Assembly: GCF_013307225.1 (NCBI RefSeq)
Contig: NZ_CP028942.1
Location: 434,001-498,000, forward strand
Length of the DNA: 64,000 bases
From: Polynucleobacter tropicus
GTDB taxonomy: Bacteria > Pseudomonadota > Gammaproteobacteria > Burkholderiales > Burkholderiaceae
Reading direction: 5' to 3'
In this document: positions 25,642 to 33,867 of the stretch, piece after piece
How positions within the stretch are numbered: position 1 is the first letter of the stretch
How the letters are laid out: each line of letters starts with the position of its first letter
Position numbers and translations under genes: made by a program
The notes under the pieces: model-generated
Seen by the model: only the letters and a program-made list of their open reading frames with translations
The model's database searches: none
Told to the model about the DNA's origin: nothing

Positions 25642-26637
25642 CTATTCAATTTCGATATGGCGATCTTTGGCAACTTTTGCCCAGCGTGCGATATCTTCTT
25701 TGATGTAGTTGGCAAATTGAGGAGGGCTCATTGGCATGAGCGTCATGGCTTCACTTGTCATTTTTTCTGAGAACTCTGGATTGGCAAGAACTTTATTTAG
25801 TTCAGCATTCAGCTTTGTAACAACTGCAGGAGGTAGGTTGGCGGGGCCTACGATGCCATACCATTGCTGACCATCAAAACCGTTAAAGCCCAACTCCTTA
25901 AAGGTGGGAATATTAGGCGCAGCAGAACTACGCTTCGCGCCGGTGACTGCAAGCCCGCGAACGCGATTGGTATTGATATAGGGTAAAGCGGCAAACAGTG
26001 TAGGGAGCATGGCCTGTGTTTGGCCGGCCAATAAATCAGTGTAGGCAGGACCTACGCCTCGATAAGGAACATGCACCATAAAAATACCTGCAGCCAGTTT
26101 TAATTGCTCCATGCCTAAATGCGTTAGGGTCCCTGGACCTGCAGATCCATAACTCAGTTTGGCAGGATTCTTTTTGGCGTAATCTACAAACTCTTTAAAG
26201 TTTTTGATTGGCAGGTCAGGGTTAATGATGAGCACATTTGGTGTAGCGCCGATCATGCCAATTGGAGTGAAGTCTTTAATCGCATCGTAAGGTAAGCGAC
26301 GCACCGCTGGGTTTGTTCCATGAGTGCCCACATAAGCAACCATCAAGGTATAACCATCTGCTGGAGCTTTGGCTGTAGCTTGCGAGGCAATTGCACCTCC
26401 GCCACCGCCCATATTCTCAACAATGACTGGCTGGCCAATGGAGCGTGAGAGTTTTTCTGCAACAGCGCGAGCGATGTTATCAAGTCCGCCACCTGCAGCA
26501 ACTGGAGCTATCAGCTTAATGGGTTTGGTTGGATAAGCCGGTGCTTGTGCATGGGCATTGAGATTTAGGAATAAACCTAAAGCGATAAACAAAAAAGATA
26601 AAAAAATCGGCTGGTGCCGATAAAGGGTTTTAGACAT
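25642..26637 (-). CDS. Bug-family solute receptor
   Basis: Periplasmic receptor of 331 residues with a signal peptide (hydrophobic stretch to NAHAQ) and the Bug signature YPTKPIKLIAPVAAGGGLDNIARAVAEKL. Further family features include VIVENMGGGGGAIASQATAKAPADGYTLMVA and VHVPYRGVGPAYTDLLAGQ. It is the first gene of the minus-strand unit Bug-PrpD-dehydrogenase-ChrA-ChrA-Bug. It is clearly diverged from the receptors at 21125 and 27572. Confidence 0.92.
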   Translation of the reverse strand: MSKTLYRHQPIFLSFLFIALGLFLNLNAHAQAPAYPTKPIKLIAPVAAGGGLDNIARAVAEKLSRSIGQPVIVENMGGGGGAIASQATAKAPADGYTLMVAYVGTHGTNPAVRRLPYDAIKDFTPIGMIGATPNVLIINPDLPIKNFKEFVDYAKKNPAKLSYGSAGPGTLTHLGMEQLKLAAGIFMVHVPYRGVGPAYTDLLAGQTQAMLPTLFAALPYINTNRVRGLAVTGAKRSSAAPNIPTFKELGFNGFDGQQWYGIVGPANLPPAVVTKLNAELNKVLANPEFSEKMTSEAMTLMPMSPPQFANYIKEDIARWAKVAKDRHIEIE

Positions 26638-26715
26638 GTCTCAGGCCTATATTTTGTTATTGAATAGTTTTTATAAAGCCTGATTATTTTACTATTTATG
26701 GCTAATTTTGGTGTT

Positions 26716-27486
26716 TTAGCTAGTTTTGATCTTTTTTCGAGTGGAGCGATCCAGGGGGATTGAGTCAAGATTGGGTTCTAGGGCCTCGCGCGTGTCAAAA
26801 ACAAAACAACTGCCTTGATAGTGTGCTGATCCCACTTCCTCAAAATACTTCAGAATGCCACCCTCCAGCTGGTAGCTGTGTTCCATGCCAATTTCTCGCA
26901 TGTATAGGCCGGATTTTTCACAGCGGATGCCGCCAGTACAAAAACTCACTAATGTTTTATCAGTCAGCTCATCTTTGTGCGCAGAAATAGCGGCAGGGAA
27001 CTCGGTAAATTTTTCAATGTTGAAATGCAAGGCATTTTCAAATGTGCCGTAGTCAACTTCAAATGCGTTGCGGGTATCAATCATCACCACAGGTCTCCCG
27101 AGATCATCCGTTCCGCGATCGAGCCATTCTTGTAATTTTTTCGGCGAAATAAAATTCGCACGACCTTTCTCTGGCTGAATACTTGGATGATTCATGCGAA
27201 TGATTTCATTCTTTAGCTTGACGAGCATTTTTTTGAAAGGCTGGTCTTCTGACCAGCTTTCTTTTGCTTCAAGAGGGGCAAAACGGGGGTCTTCTCGGAG
27301 CCAATCCAGAAATCCACGAAGTGCATCAGGTTTGCCAGCCAAAAACATATTGATACCTTCGCCAGTGAGCAAAATCGTTCCCTTGAGCTCACGGGTATTG
27401 CATTCGTCTAGCATTTTTGCGCGCAGTTCTGGCAACGCATCTAGGCTTACAAATAGATAGGCGGCAATATTGAGTATGGGTTTCAT
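26716..27486 (-). CDS. trhO: tRNA uridine-34 hydroxylase TrhO (rhodanese family)
   Basis: Rhodanese-domain enzyme of 256 residues that hydroxylates uridine 34 of tRNA. The N-terminal part (NIAAYLFVSLDALPELRAKM) is the TrhO-specific acylphosphatase-like domain. The rhodanese domain carries VVMIDTRNAFEVDYGTF and the active-site Cys in SFCTGGIRCEKS. It is shorter than E. coli YceA (about 350), lacking much of the C-terminal extension, as is common in short family members. It stands alone between two divergent or same-strand transporter genes. Confidence 0.87.
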   Translation of the reverse strand: MKPILNIAAYLFVSLDALPELRAKMLDECNTRELKGTILLTGEGINMFLAGKPDALRGFLDWLREDPRFAPLEAKESWSEDQPFKKMLVKLKNEIIRMNHPSIQPEKGRANFISPKKLQEWLDRGTDDLGRPVVMIDTRNAFEVDYGTFENALHFNIEKFTEFPAAISAHKDELTDKTLVSFCTGGIRCEKSGLYMREIGMEHSYQLEGGILKYFEEVGSAHYQGSCFVFDTREALEPNLDSIPLDRSTRKKIKTS

Positions 27487-27571
27487 ATGTTTCTTTTGGT
27501 GACCTAGCTATTATCGAGCAAATAGCCCCAATGGGTGGTAATCTTCCTGATTCACTATAGGAGACAAACCC

Positions 27572-28585
27572 ATGAAGCTGACGGCTCAATTTGGCATTAA
27601 AGCCCTTCAGAAGATCCTGGCATTGGCATTATTTGTATTGGGGGCTAGCTCCCTGGTATCGGCCCAGACAACGGGTTCTGGAGCTTGGCCAACACAAAAA
27701 CCCATTCGCCTAATCGCGGTCTTTCCGCCTGGCGGTTCTGTTGATCAAGTGGCCCGTATCTTAGCTCCCGCTTTGCAATCAGAATTAAAGCAAAACGTGA
27801 TCGTTGAAAACGTCGGCGGCGCATCGGGTGTGATTGGTACTTCTGCCATGACGCGATCAGATCCTGATGGTTACACTTTTGCAGTAGTCTTTGATACTCA
27901 CGGCGTTAACCCCAGCCTTAAAGAAAAACTTCCTTACGACACGATTAAAGATATTGCTCCTGTCATTTTGGTTGGCACTTCACCGATGGTGTTGGTGGCT
28001 AGCAAAAATTCTGGCATCACTAGCTTTAAGCAGTTAGTTGATCAATCTAAGGCTGGCAAAAAATTTAGCTATGGCTCTATTGGTATCGGTAGTCTTGGCC
28101 ACTTAGCAATGGCGCGTTTAGCCAAGCAAGCTGGATTTGATTGGAATCACATTCCTTATCGTGGGGGCGGCCCATTGATGCAAGACGTATTGGGTGGTCA
28201 AGTAGAGTTGGCTGTGGGCTCAGAATTCTTGGTGAAACCTCATATTGAAAGCGGTGGCGTTATTCCGCTGGTGATTACTACTGCAAAACGTTCTCCTGCT
28301 TTGTCTAACGTACCAACAATTTCTGAGAGTGGTTTCCCTGGCTTTAGCGCTCCTGCTTGGTGGGCAGTTCTAGCTCCAGGAAAAACGCCTCCAGCAGTAA
28401 TTGATGCGATGAATAAGGCATTAAATAAAGCTCTGAAGAATCCTGCTGTAGCTACAAAATTTAAAGCTCAAGGCATTGAAGTGGTTGGCGGTAGCCCAGA
28501 GACTTTGCGTGACTTCATCGGTAAGCAAATCGCGATTTGGGGCAAGTTTGTTATTGAAAACAATATTAAAGAAACAGCTCAATAA
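27572..28585 (+). CDS. Bug-family solute receptor
   Basis: Periplasmic receptor of 337 residues; the signal peptide runs to about residue 30 (LFVLGASSLVSAQ). The mature protein has WPTQKPIRLIAVFPPGGSVDQVARIL and VIVENVGGASGVIGTSAMTRSDPDGYTF. AGGAG lies nine bases before the ATG. It heads a plus-strand operon with a carboxymuconolactone-decarboxylase-family gene, pirin and a methyltransferase, so its ligand may be connected with those enzymes. No permease gene is present. Confidence 0.92.
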   Translation: MKLTAQFGIKALQKILALALFVLGASSLVSAQTTGSGAWPTQKPIRLIAVFPPGGSVDQVARILAPALQSELKQNVIVENVGGASGVIGTSAMTRSDPDGYTFAVVFDTHGVNPSLKEKLPYDTIKDIAPVILVGTSPMVLVASKNSGITSFKQLVDQSKAGKKFSYGSIGIGSLGHLAMARLAKQAGFDWNHIPYRGGGPLMQDVLGGQVELAVGSEFLVKPHIESGGVIPLVITTAKRSPALSNVPTISESGFPGFSAPAWWAVLAPGKTPPAVIDAMNKALNKALKNPAVATKFKAQGIEVVGGSPETLRDFIGKQIAIWGKFVIENNIKETAQ

Positions 28586-28608
28586 GAGTTATCTCACTAA
28601 AGGTATTT

Positions 28609-29160
28609 ATGTCAGAACGTTTAATTCCTTATCAGCCAATGGATTTGGCTGAGCCTGCTGAGTTGGTAGCTGCGATTCGTAAGCGTCGTGGCGGCCAATT
28701 TATTAATTTGGATCGTATGTTGTTGCATAGCGTGCCAATCGCAGAAGGTTGGAATCATTTTATTGGCGAAATTCGTAATAACCTATCGCTAGATCCAAAG
28801 TTGCGCGAGTTGGCGATGTGTGGTGTAGCCGTTCTGAACGGCGCTGAGTATGAATTTTTTCATCATGCACCTCCTTTCAAGAAAGCCGGCGGTACTGAAG
28901 AGCAGGTTCAGGCATTGCGCCTGATCGGGCAAGCCAACTTCCCTAGAAACCTGTTTACTCAGGTTGAGAATGATGCTGCTGATCTGACATTCCAGATGAC
29001 ACGCAACATCAAGGTTGATCCTGAGTTAATGAAGCGCCTACAAAAAGCATTAGGTAGCACGGATACCGTGGAGTTGGTGACGGTGATTGCGGCATACAAC
29101 ATGGTCTCACGTTTCTTAATCGCGCTGGATGTTAATCCAGAAGATCATCCACCTGCTTAA
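28609..29160 (+). CDS. Carboxymuconolactone decarboxylase family protein
   Basis: All-helical AhpD/CMD-fold protein of 183 residues. The core LREL.MCGVAVLNGAEYEFFHHAPPFKKAG is recognisable, but the CxxC pair of AhpD-type peroxidases is missing (only one Cys), so a thiol peroxidase role is unlikely. A decarboxylase or lactone-ring role is possible, and many such proteins are uncharacterised. It is the second gene of the Bug-led operon, 18 bases before the pirin gene. Confidence 0.83.
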   Translation: MSERLIPYQPMDLAEPAELVAAIRKRRGGQFINLDRMLLHSVPIAEGWNHFIGEIRNNLSLDPKLRELAMCGVAVLNGAEYEFFHHAPPFKKAGGTEEQVQALRLIGQANFPRNLFTQVENDAADLTFQMTRNIKVDPELMKRLQKALGSTDTVELVTVIAAYNMVSRFLIALDVNPEDHPPA

Positions 29161-29178
29161 TTTGGAGAACGGCACATC

Positions 29179-30033
29179 ATGATTCGCAACATTCAAACAG
29201 TAATTCCTGGTATCGCCACCTCAGATGGTGCGGGAGTGAAGTTGCGACGGAGTCTTGGTGGTCAACAGCAAGTTCGATTAGACCCATTCTTGATGTTGGA
29301 TGAGTTTTCATCAAACGATCCAAATGATTATGTTGCTGGCTTCCCGCCGCACCCCCATCGTGGCTTTGAGACAGTGACCTATATGCTTGAAGGTCATATG
29401 CTCCATGAAGATCATTTGGGCAATCAAGGGCATCTGAAGACGGGTGGCGTGCAGTGGATGACAGCGGGGCGCGGCATTATTCATTCAGAGATGCCACAGC
29501 AGGTGAGTGGCGCAATGCGAGGCTTTCAGTTGTGGATTAACCTGCCAGCCAAAGAGAAGATGAAGCCAGCAGGCTATCAAGATATTCAGGAAGAGAGTAT
29601 TCCTAAGGTATCGCTTACTGACGGCAGATCTGTAAAGGTGATTGCTGGTTCATTTCAGCATGGCAATCAAACTATTACAGGGCCAATACACGGCATCAGT
29701 ACTGCACCTGTATTTTTAGATGTGCGCTTACCTCCAAATGCCGAATTTGAATACCCTATTGCAAAAGAGCTCAATGCCTTTGTGTATACCTACGAAGGCG
29801 GCTTAGAAATTGGTAGTCCTTTGAAAGCCACTCCTAAGCAAGCTGCGATCGTCTTAGGCGAAGGTGACCAACTCAGGGCAAAGGCGGGCACTGAAGGTGC
29901 GCAGTTCATTGTTTTGGCTGCATTACCTTTGCATGAGCCGATTGTGCAATATGGTCCCTTTGTCATGAACACTCGCGCTGAGATCGAGCAAGCCATTGAT
30001 GATTATCAAAATAATCGTTTTGTAGTCTCTTAA
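29179..30033 (+). CDS. Pirin-family protein
   Basis: Double-cupin protein of 284 residues. The N-terminal cupin has DPFLMLDEF and FPPHPHRGFETVTYMLEGHMLHEDHLGN, with metal-binding His residues (HPH and His further on) and a Glu in HSEMP. Pirins of this type often have quercetin 2,3-dioxygenase activity. All iron ligands seem present, so it is probably catalytic. The stop overlaps the start of the methyltransferase by one base (TAATG). Confidence 0.92.
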   Translation: MIRNIQTVIPGIATSDGAGVKLRRSLGGQQQVRLDPFLMLDEFSSNDPNDYVAGFPPHPHRGFETVTYMLEGHMLHEDHLGNQGHLKTGGVQWMTAGRGIIHSEMPQQVSGAMRGFQLWINLPAKEKMKPAGYQDIQEESIPKVSLTDGRSVKVIAGSFQHGNQTITGPIHGISTAPVFLDVRLPPNAEFEYPIAKELNAFVYTYEGGLEIGSPLKATPKQAAIVLGEGDQLRAKAGTEGAQFIVLAALPLHEPIVQYGPFVMNTRAEIEQAIDDYQNNRFVVS

Positions 30034-31199
30034 TGATTTATTGGAATGAAGGCGGGAAACAATGCTCCGCAAAATGGCATTCTGAAAATGGGATAGCGCC
30101 CCATCAAAAAATTCAGATTGGCGATGACACCTTAACTGCAGATGCAGCTTATCGTTTGGCTTGCGAGGGCGTAGCTATTTTGTATCGAGGCGATTTTCAA
30201 AATGCTAGACAGTTACTGCAAGCTCTGGTTCGAAGGGTAGATAAGCCCTCCAAGAAATCAAAAAGAGCAAATAAAGACTCTAAAGATGGGGAGGTTAAGG
30301 AGAAAAGCCCCTTAGATCTTTTCAACTTGCATCGCTTGTCGCAATCACAGCGGGCACGCATTTTAGGAATGCTGTTGATTCAGATTGAGGCAGATCACTC
30401 TATACCCCTTAGGAGGGCGCCAGATGTCGCTCAAGCTTGCATAGAGGCATATGGCCCGCAAACACAGTCTTGCATTATTTCTTTACGAGAGCTATTGGGC
30501 GTCATTAGTGCTCATGAGTGGCGCAAGAAAGGCGTTCCTGTTCTGGTGAGGGATGATGAAGAGATTCGTATTCATCCGCACTATGGCGTGTTTTCTCCTG
30601 TACGTGGTGAATATATTGAGTTGGTCTTAAGGGCGCCTTTACCAAAAGCGCTTATCAAAAGTTCTACTGCATTTGATATTGGGGTGGGCACCGGAGTTTT
30701 GTCAGTGGTGTTGGCCATACGAGAAATTCAAAACATCATCGCAACAGATCAGGATGATCGAGCCATTGCTTGCGCCAAAGAAAACATTGATCGTCTTCAC
30801 TTAAGCAACCAAGTAAAGATTCAGAAAACCAATTTATTTCCCGAAGGTAAGGCTGCCTTAATCGTTTGCAATCCACCGTGGTTGCCTGCAAGACCGAGCT
30901 CCTCTCTCGAGTGCGCGGTATACGACCCAAACAGCCAGATGCTCAAAGGCTTTTTGCATGGCTTAAGAGAGCATCTTTTGCCCGAAGGTGAGGGCTGGCT
31001 AATTCTTTCAGATTTAGCTGAGCATCTTGGTTTGCGTACTCGAGAAGAGTTGCTTAACTGGATTGATGATGAAGGTCTGACTGCGATTGACCGCCTTGAT
31101 ACCAAACCTCATCATCCAAAGGCGTTTGATCAAGCTGATGCTTTATATGCAGCAAGATCAAAAGAGATTACTTCTTTGTGGCGTTTGGTAGCCAAATAA
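30033..31199 (+). CDS. Class I SAM-dependent methyltransferase (HemK/RsmC-like)
   Basis: A 388-residue protein whose C-terminal half is a Rossmann methyltransferase: motif I FDIGVGTGVLSVVLAI (around residue 215), acidic residue in IATDQDD, and motif IV VCNPPWLPA, the NPPY-like tetrapeptide of N-methyltransferases acting on Asn/Gln or nucleobases. The N-terminal 200 residues have a Lys-rich linker near 70-90 and no clear domain. A glutamine or guanine/adenine methylation role is possible but not proven. It is the last gene of the operon, translationally coupled to pirin. Confidence 0.8.
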   Translation: MIYWNEGGKQCSAKWHSENGIAPHQKIQIGDDTLTADAAYRLACEGVAILYRGDFQNARQLLQALVRRVDKPSKKSKRANKDSKDGEVKEKSPLDLFNLHRLSQSQRARILGMLLIQIEADHSIPLRRAPDVAQACIEAYGPQTQSCIISLRELLGVISAHEWRKKGVPVLVRDDEEIRIHPHYGVFSPVRGEYIELVLRAPLPKALIKSSTAFDIGVGTGVLSVVLAIREIQNIIATDQDDRAIACAKENIDRLHLSNQVKIQKTNLFPEGKAALIVCNPPWLPARPSSSLECAVYDPNSQMLKGFLHGLREHLLPEGEGWLILSDLAEHLGLRTREELLNWIDDEGLTAIDRLDTKPHHPKAFDQADALYAARSKEITSLWRLVAK

Positions 31200-31205
31200 A
31201 AAACA

Positions 31206-31232
31206 AAACCCCTCTAAAGATCAGAGGGGTTT
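31206..31232. terminator. Terminator shared by the methyltransferase operon and ssrA
   Basis: AAACCCCTCT pairs with AGAGGGGTTT (10 bp, seven-base loop). On the minus strand it is followed by TTTTGTTTTTT, so it is a strong terminator for tmRNA transcription, and it can also limit read-through from the plus strand. Confidence 0.88.
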
Positions 31233-31240
31233 GCCTTAAT

Positions 31241-31599
31241 TGGTGGAGTCGGCGGGAATCGAACCCGCGTCCGCAAATCCTCCACAACAAGTTCTACATA
31301 CTTAGTCATATCATTTGATTTAATCAGTTAGGCACGGACTGACACGTTTCTCGCTGACGATTCACTAAGTTTTCGTACTATTCTTCGTGACGCAAAATAG
31401 TCTTATCTCTTGTAAATGACCCTGATGTAGCTTGCGCTACCTGACCCAAGAGAGAATCAGTTCAGGGGCAACCGCAATTAAGCGGCTAGTGCGTAACGTT
31501 CGTCGTTAGCAGTTATTACATTCCCATTGATTTACGAGATAACGGGTCCTCGGTATGCCCTTGATGCTTTGCAATCCACGTCGAAACCATGTCGACCCC
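31241..31599 (-). ncRNA. ssrA: Transfer-messenger RNA
   Basis: One-piece tmRNA of 359 bases that rescues stalled ribosomes with SmpB. The 5' GGGGTCG pairs over seven positions with the 3' CGACTCC before ACCA, and the T-arm reads GCGGGTTCGATTCCCGC. The tag frame at 31478-31510 (minus strand) begins GCT AAC GAC GAA and encodes ANDERYALAA followed by TAA; the AA end marks proteins for ClpXP-type proteolysis. It lies downstream of gph on the same strand, 64 bases away. The 3' end coordinates follow the encoded CCA at 31241-31243. Confidence 0.96.
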
Positions 31600-31663
31600 G
31601 GAGTTCACGCATAAGAACTCTTATTTTAAAGCTGCTAGCCTTAATTTGCTGAGGAATATTGCA

Positions 31664-32353
31664 TTAATCCCTATTGGGAAAAATGATTTCTACTAGCTCT
31701 AGAGGGGTGTTGATAAGGTAATCCGCTCCCCAGGCTTCAGGAGGCTCTTTGCAGCCGCAATAACCGTATGCTGCAGCAACGGTTTTCATGCCAGCAGCTT
31801 TGCCGGCAATAACATCGCGAATATCGTCGCCCACATAAAGTGATTTTGTAGGGTCGATATTAGCTAATTTGGCAGCATGCAAAATCGGCTCAGGATGGGG
31901 TTTGGAGTGCGGAGTGGTGTCACCAGATACGGTAGAGACTGATCTCTCATGAAGACCCATGAGTTCAACCAGTGGGTTGGTAAAGCGCTGGCTTTTGTTG
32001 GTGACTATTCCCCAAGGAAGCTTGGCTTGATCCATTTGATCTAGTAAGTGATCAATATCCTCAAACAATTTGCTCTCAACAAGCAGTGCTTTTTCATAGT
32101 TGGAGAAGAATTCATCTCTCAAGGTGACGAAATCAGGATGGTCTGTGCCGATGCCAAAAGCGCCCTCTAGCAATCCTCGCGCTCCCGCAGAGGCGTAAGG
32201 GCGAAGAAATTCATAAGGCTTAGGATTGAGATTGCGAGCTGTTAGGAGCTTGTTTGTGGCCGCCACTAAGTCAGGGGCGGTATCCGCTAAGGTTCCATCT
32301 AAGTCAAAAAATACCCCATGAAAGGGGCTGCTAAAACGACCCATACGACTCAT
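31664..32353 (-). CDS. gph: Phosphoglycolate phosphatase, HAD superfamily
   Basis: HAD-type hydrolase of 229 residues removing phosphate from 2-phosphoglycolate. Motif I is [11 protein letters not shown] with nucleophile Asp17 and acid Asp19, motif II is in [11 protein letters not shown], the Lys is in HSKPHPEP, and motif IV is in [17 protein letters not shown]. The start overlaps the ubiG stop by ATGA, so the two are coupled. Order ompA-ubiG-gph is conserved in related Burkholderiales. Confidence 0.92.
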   Translation of the reverse strand: MSRMGRFSSPFHGVFFDLDGTLADTAPDLVAATNKLLTARNLNPKPYEFLRPYASAGARGLLEGAFGIGTDHPDFVTLRDEFFSNYEKALLVESKLFEDIDHLLDQMDQAKLPWGIVTNKSQRFTNPLVELMGLHERSVSTVSGDTTPHSKPHPEPILHAAKLANIDPTKSLYVGDDIRDVIAGKAAGMKTVAAAYGYCGCKEPPEAWGADYLINTPLELVEIIFPNRD

Positions 32354-33039
32354 TTGCGAACTGCAATCATGTAATTGACGTCGACATCATCACTCAGGCT
32401 GTAAACCTGGGTAAGAGGGTTGTAGCTCAGACCTTTCATACCAAGCATTTCCAATCCAGTTTGGCGAGTAAACGCAACTAACTCAGAAGGTTTGATGAAT
32501 TTGGCGTATTCGTGGGTGCTCTTAGGCAGCAATTTGAGGATGTACTCTGCGCCAATAATCGCAAATAAGTAGGACTTTGGACTGCGGTTCAGAGTGCTAA
32601 AAAATAGTGTGCCACCTGGTTTGCAAAGTTTGGCGCAGGCACGAACTACAGATGCGGGATCGGGAACATGCTCCAGCATTTCCATGCAGGTAACCACATC
32701 GTATTGTGCAGGCTGCTCATCTGCTAAATCTTCAGCAGAAATAGAGCGATAGGTGAGATTAGCACCAACTTCTAATGCATGAAGCTCAGCAACCTTGAGT
32801 GCTTTTTCGGATAAATCAATGCCAGTTGTATCAGCACCAGATTGAGAAATAGATTCGGCCAAGATGCCGCCACCGCAACCCACATCAACTACTTTTTTAC
32901 CCTCAAGTGACACAAACGATTTAATCCAATTCAAACGCAATGGATTGATTGCATGTAATGGTTTGAACTCGCTGTTGGGATCCCACCAACGATGGGCTAG
33001 GGCGCTAAATTTGGCGATTTCAGATTGATCGACGTTCAT
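32350..33039 (-). CDS. ubiG: Ubiquinone biosynthesis O-methyltransferase UbiG
   Basis: SAM-dependent enzyme of 229 residues performing both O-methylations in ubiquinone synthesis. Visible features are [19 protein letters not shown] at the N-terminus, motif [17 protein letters not shown], and [15 protein letters not shown], all typical of UbiG. It lies between the ompA-like gene (with a terminator between) and gph, with which it overlaps. Ubiquinone-dependent aerobic respiration is implied. Confidence 0.95.
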   Translation of the reverse strand: MNVDQSEIAKFSALAHRWWDPNSEFKPLHAINPLRLNWIKSFVSLEGKKVVDVGCGGGILAESISQSGADTTGIDLSEKALKVAELHALEVGANLTYRSISAEDLADEQPAQYDVVTCMEMLEHVPDPASVVRACAKLCKPGGTLFFSTLNRSPKSYLFAIIGAEYILKLLPKSTHEYAKFIKPSELVAFTRQTGLEMLGMKGLSYNPLTQVYSLSDDVDVNYMIAVRK

Positions 33040-33098
33040 GTTGGGCTTGTTATTAATGCTGAAAAAGATGCTGATGTAATGAATATAGCGGAAATAAA

Positions 33099-33121
33099 AA
33101 AGCCCGCTAGAAGCGGGCTTT
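33099..33121 (-). terminator. Terminator after the OmpA-like gene
   Basis: AAAGCCCGC pairs with GCGGGCTTT around five bases, with poly-A on one side and poly-T on the other, so both strands have a run. It ends the OmpA-like transcript on the minus strand and isolates ubiG-gph. Confidence 0.88.
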
Positions 33122-33138
33122 TTTACAAGTAAAGTGAA

Positions 33139-33708
33139 TTACTTAGCTGCTGTACCAACAACTTCGATGTCAGTACGGCGGTTCTTAGCGCGGCCTTCAG
33201 CAGTTGCGTTTGATGCAACTGGATTGCTCTTGCCTTTAGATTCTGTGTAGATACGGCTACCGTCAACACCCTTGCTTACGAGGTATGTCTTAACAGATTG
33301 CGCACGACGCTGACCGAGGGCCATGTTGTATGCATCTGTACCGATGCTGTCTGTGTTACCAACAGCGATGATCACTTCCAACTTGATTTTCTTCAAGTCA
33401 GCAGCGATTTTGTCCAAAGTAGCTTTACCTTCTGGTTTCAAATCAGATTTGTTGAAGTCATAAAGTGTGTCAGCTTGCAAAGTGATTTTGCTTTGGCTAA
33501 CGCCAGCAGCTGCACCACCAGTCAATGCGCCGTCACAACCTTTAGCTGCAGTAGCAGGTGTCCAGTTGTTATCACGCCAGCACAATTGGCCGTCGCCGTT
33601 TTTCCAGTTTAGGGCGCCGTCGCCGTTTTGCCAGTTGTCAGAAGCCATTGCTGCAGAAGCAGAAACGGTAATAACAGAAGCGAGCAACACTTTTAGGGTT
33701 TTGTTCAT
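33139..33708 (-). CDS. OmpA-family peptidoglycan-associated protein with short tandem repeat
   Basis: Exported protein of 189 residues. The signal peptide is MNKTLKVLLASVITVSASAAMA. Residues 25-49 hold a nine-residue repeat (NWQNGDGAL, NWKNGDGQL, CWRDNNW). The C-terminal OmpA domain (about 80-185) contains LYDFNKSDLKPEGKATL, NTDSIGTDAYNMALGQRRAQSV and NRRTDIEV, which bind meso-diaminopimelate in peptidoglycan. There is no room for a beta barrel or lipobox, so it is probably periplasmic or loosely envelope-bound. TGAGGAC before the ATG gives a good ribosome site. Confidence 0.9.
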   Translation of the reverse strand: MNKTLKVLLASVITVSASAAMASDNWQNGDGALNWKNGDGQLCWRDNNWTPATAAKGCDGALTGGAAAGVSQSKITLQADTLYDFNKSDLKPEGKATLDKIAADLKKIKLEVIIAVGNTDSIGTDAYNMALGQRRAQSVKTYLVSKGVDGSRIYTESKGKSNPVASNATAEGRAKNRRTDIEVVGTAAK

Positions 33709-33867
33709 TTTTAGTCCTCAAAAATCTCTTTTTTAATTAAAGTCAAACTTAAATGTAATTCGCCCTACCTTAAAGCTAAAACTGCAAAGCGACACATCTC
33801 AATTTCGTACAAACTGACAGAATCTTAGCATAGCGCCCCTCTGTCATCAAAATGATATTATTTCTAG

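Noticed and set aside
31241..31275. A tRNA gene suggested by the T-arm and CCA end
   Set aside because: No anticodon arm follows; the 5' partner of the acceptor stem lies 359 bases away and a tag frame is present, so it is tmRNA.
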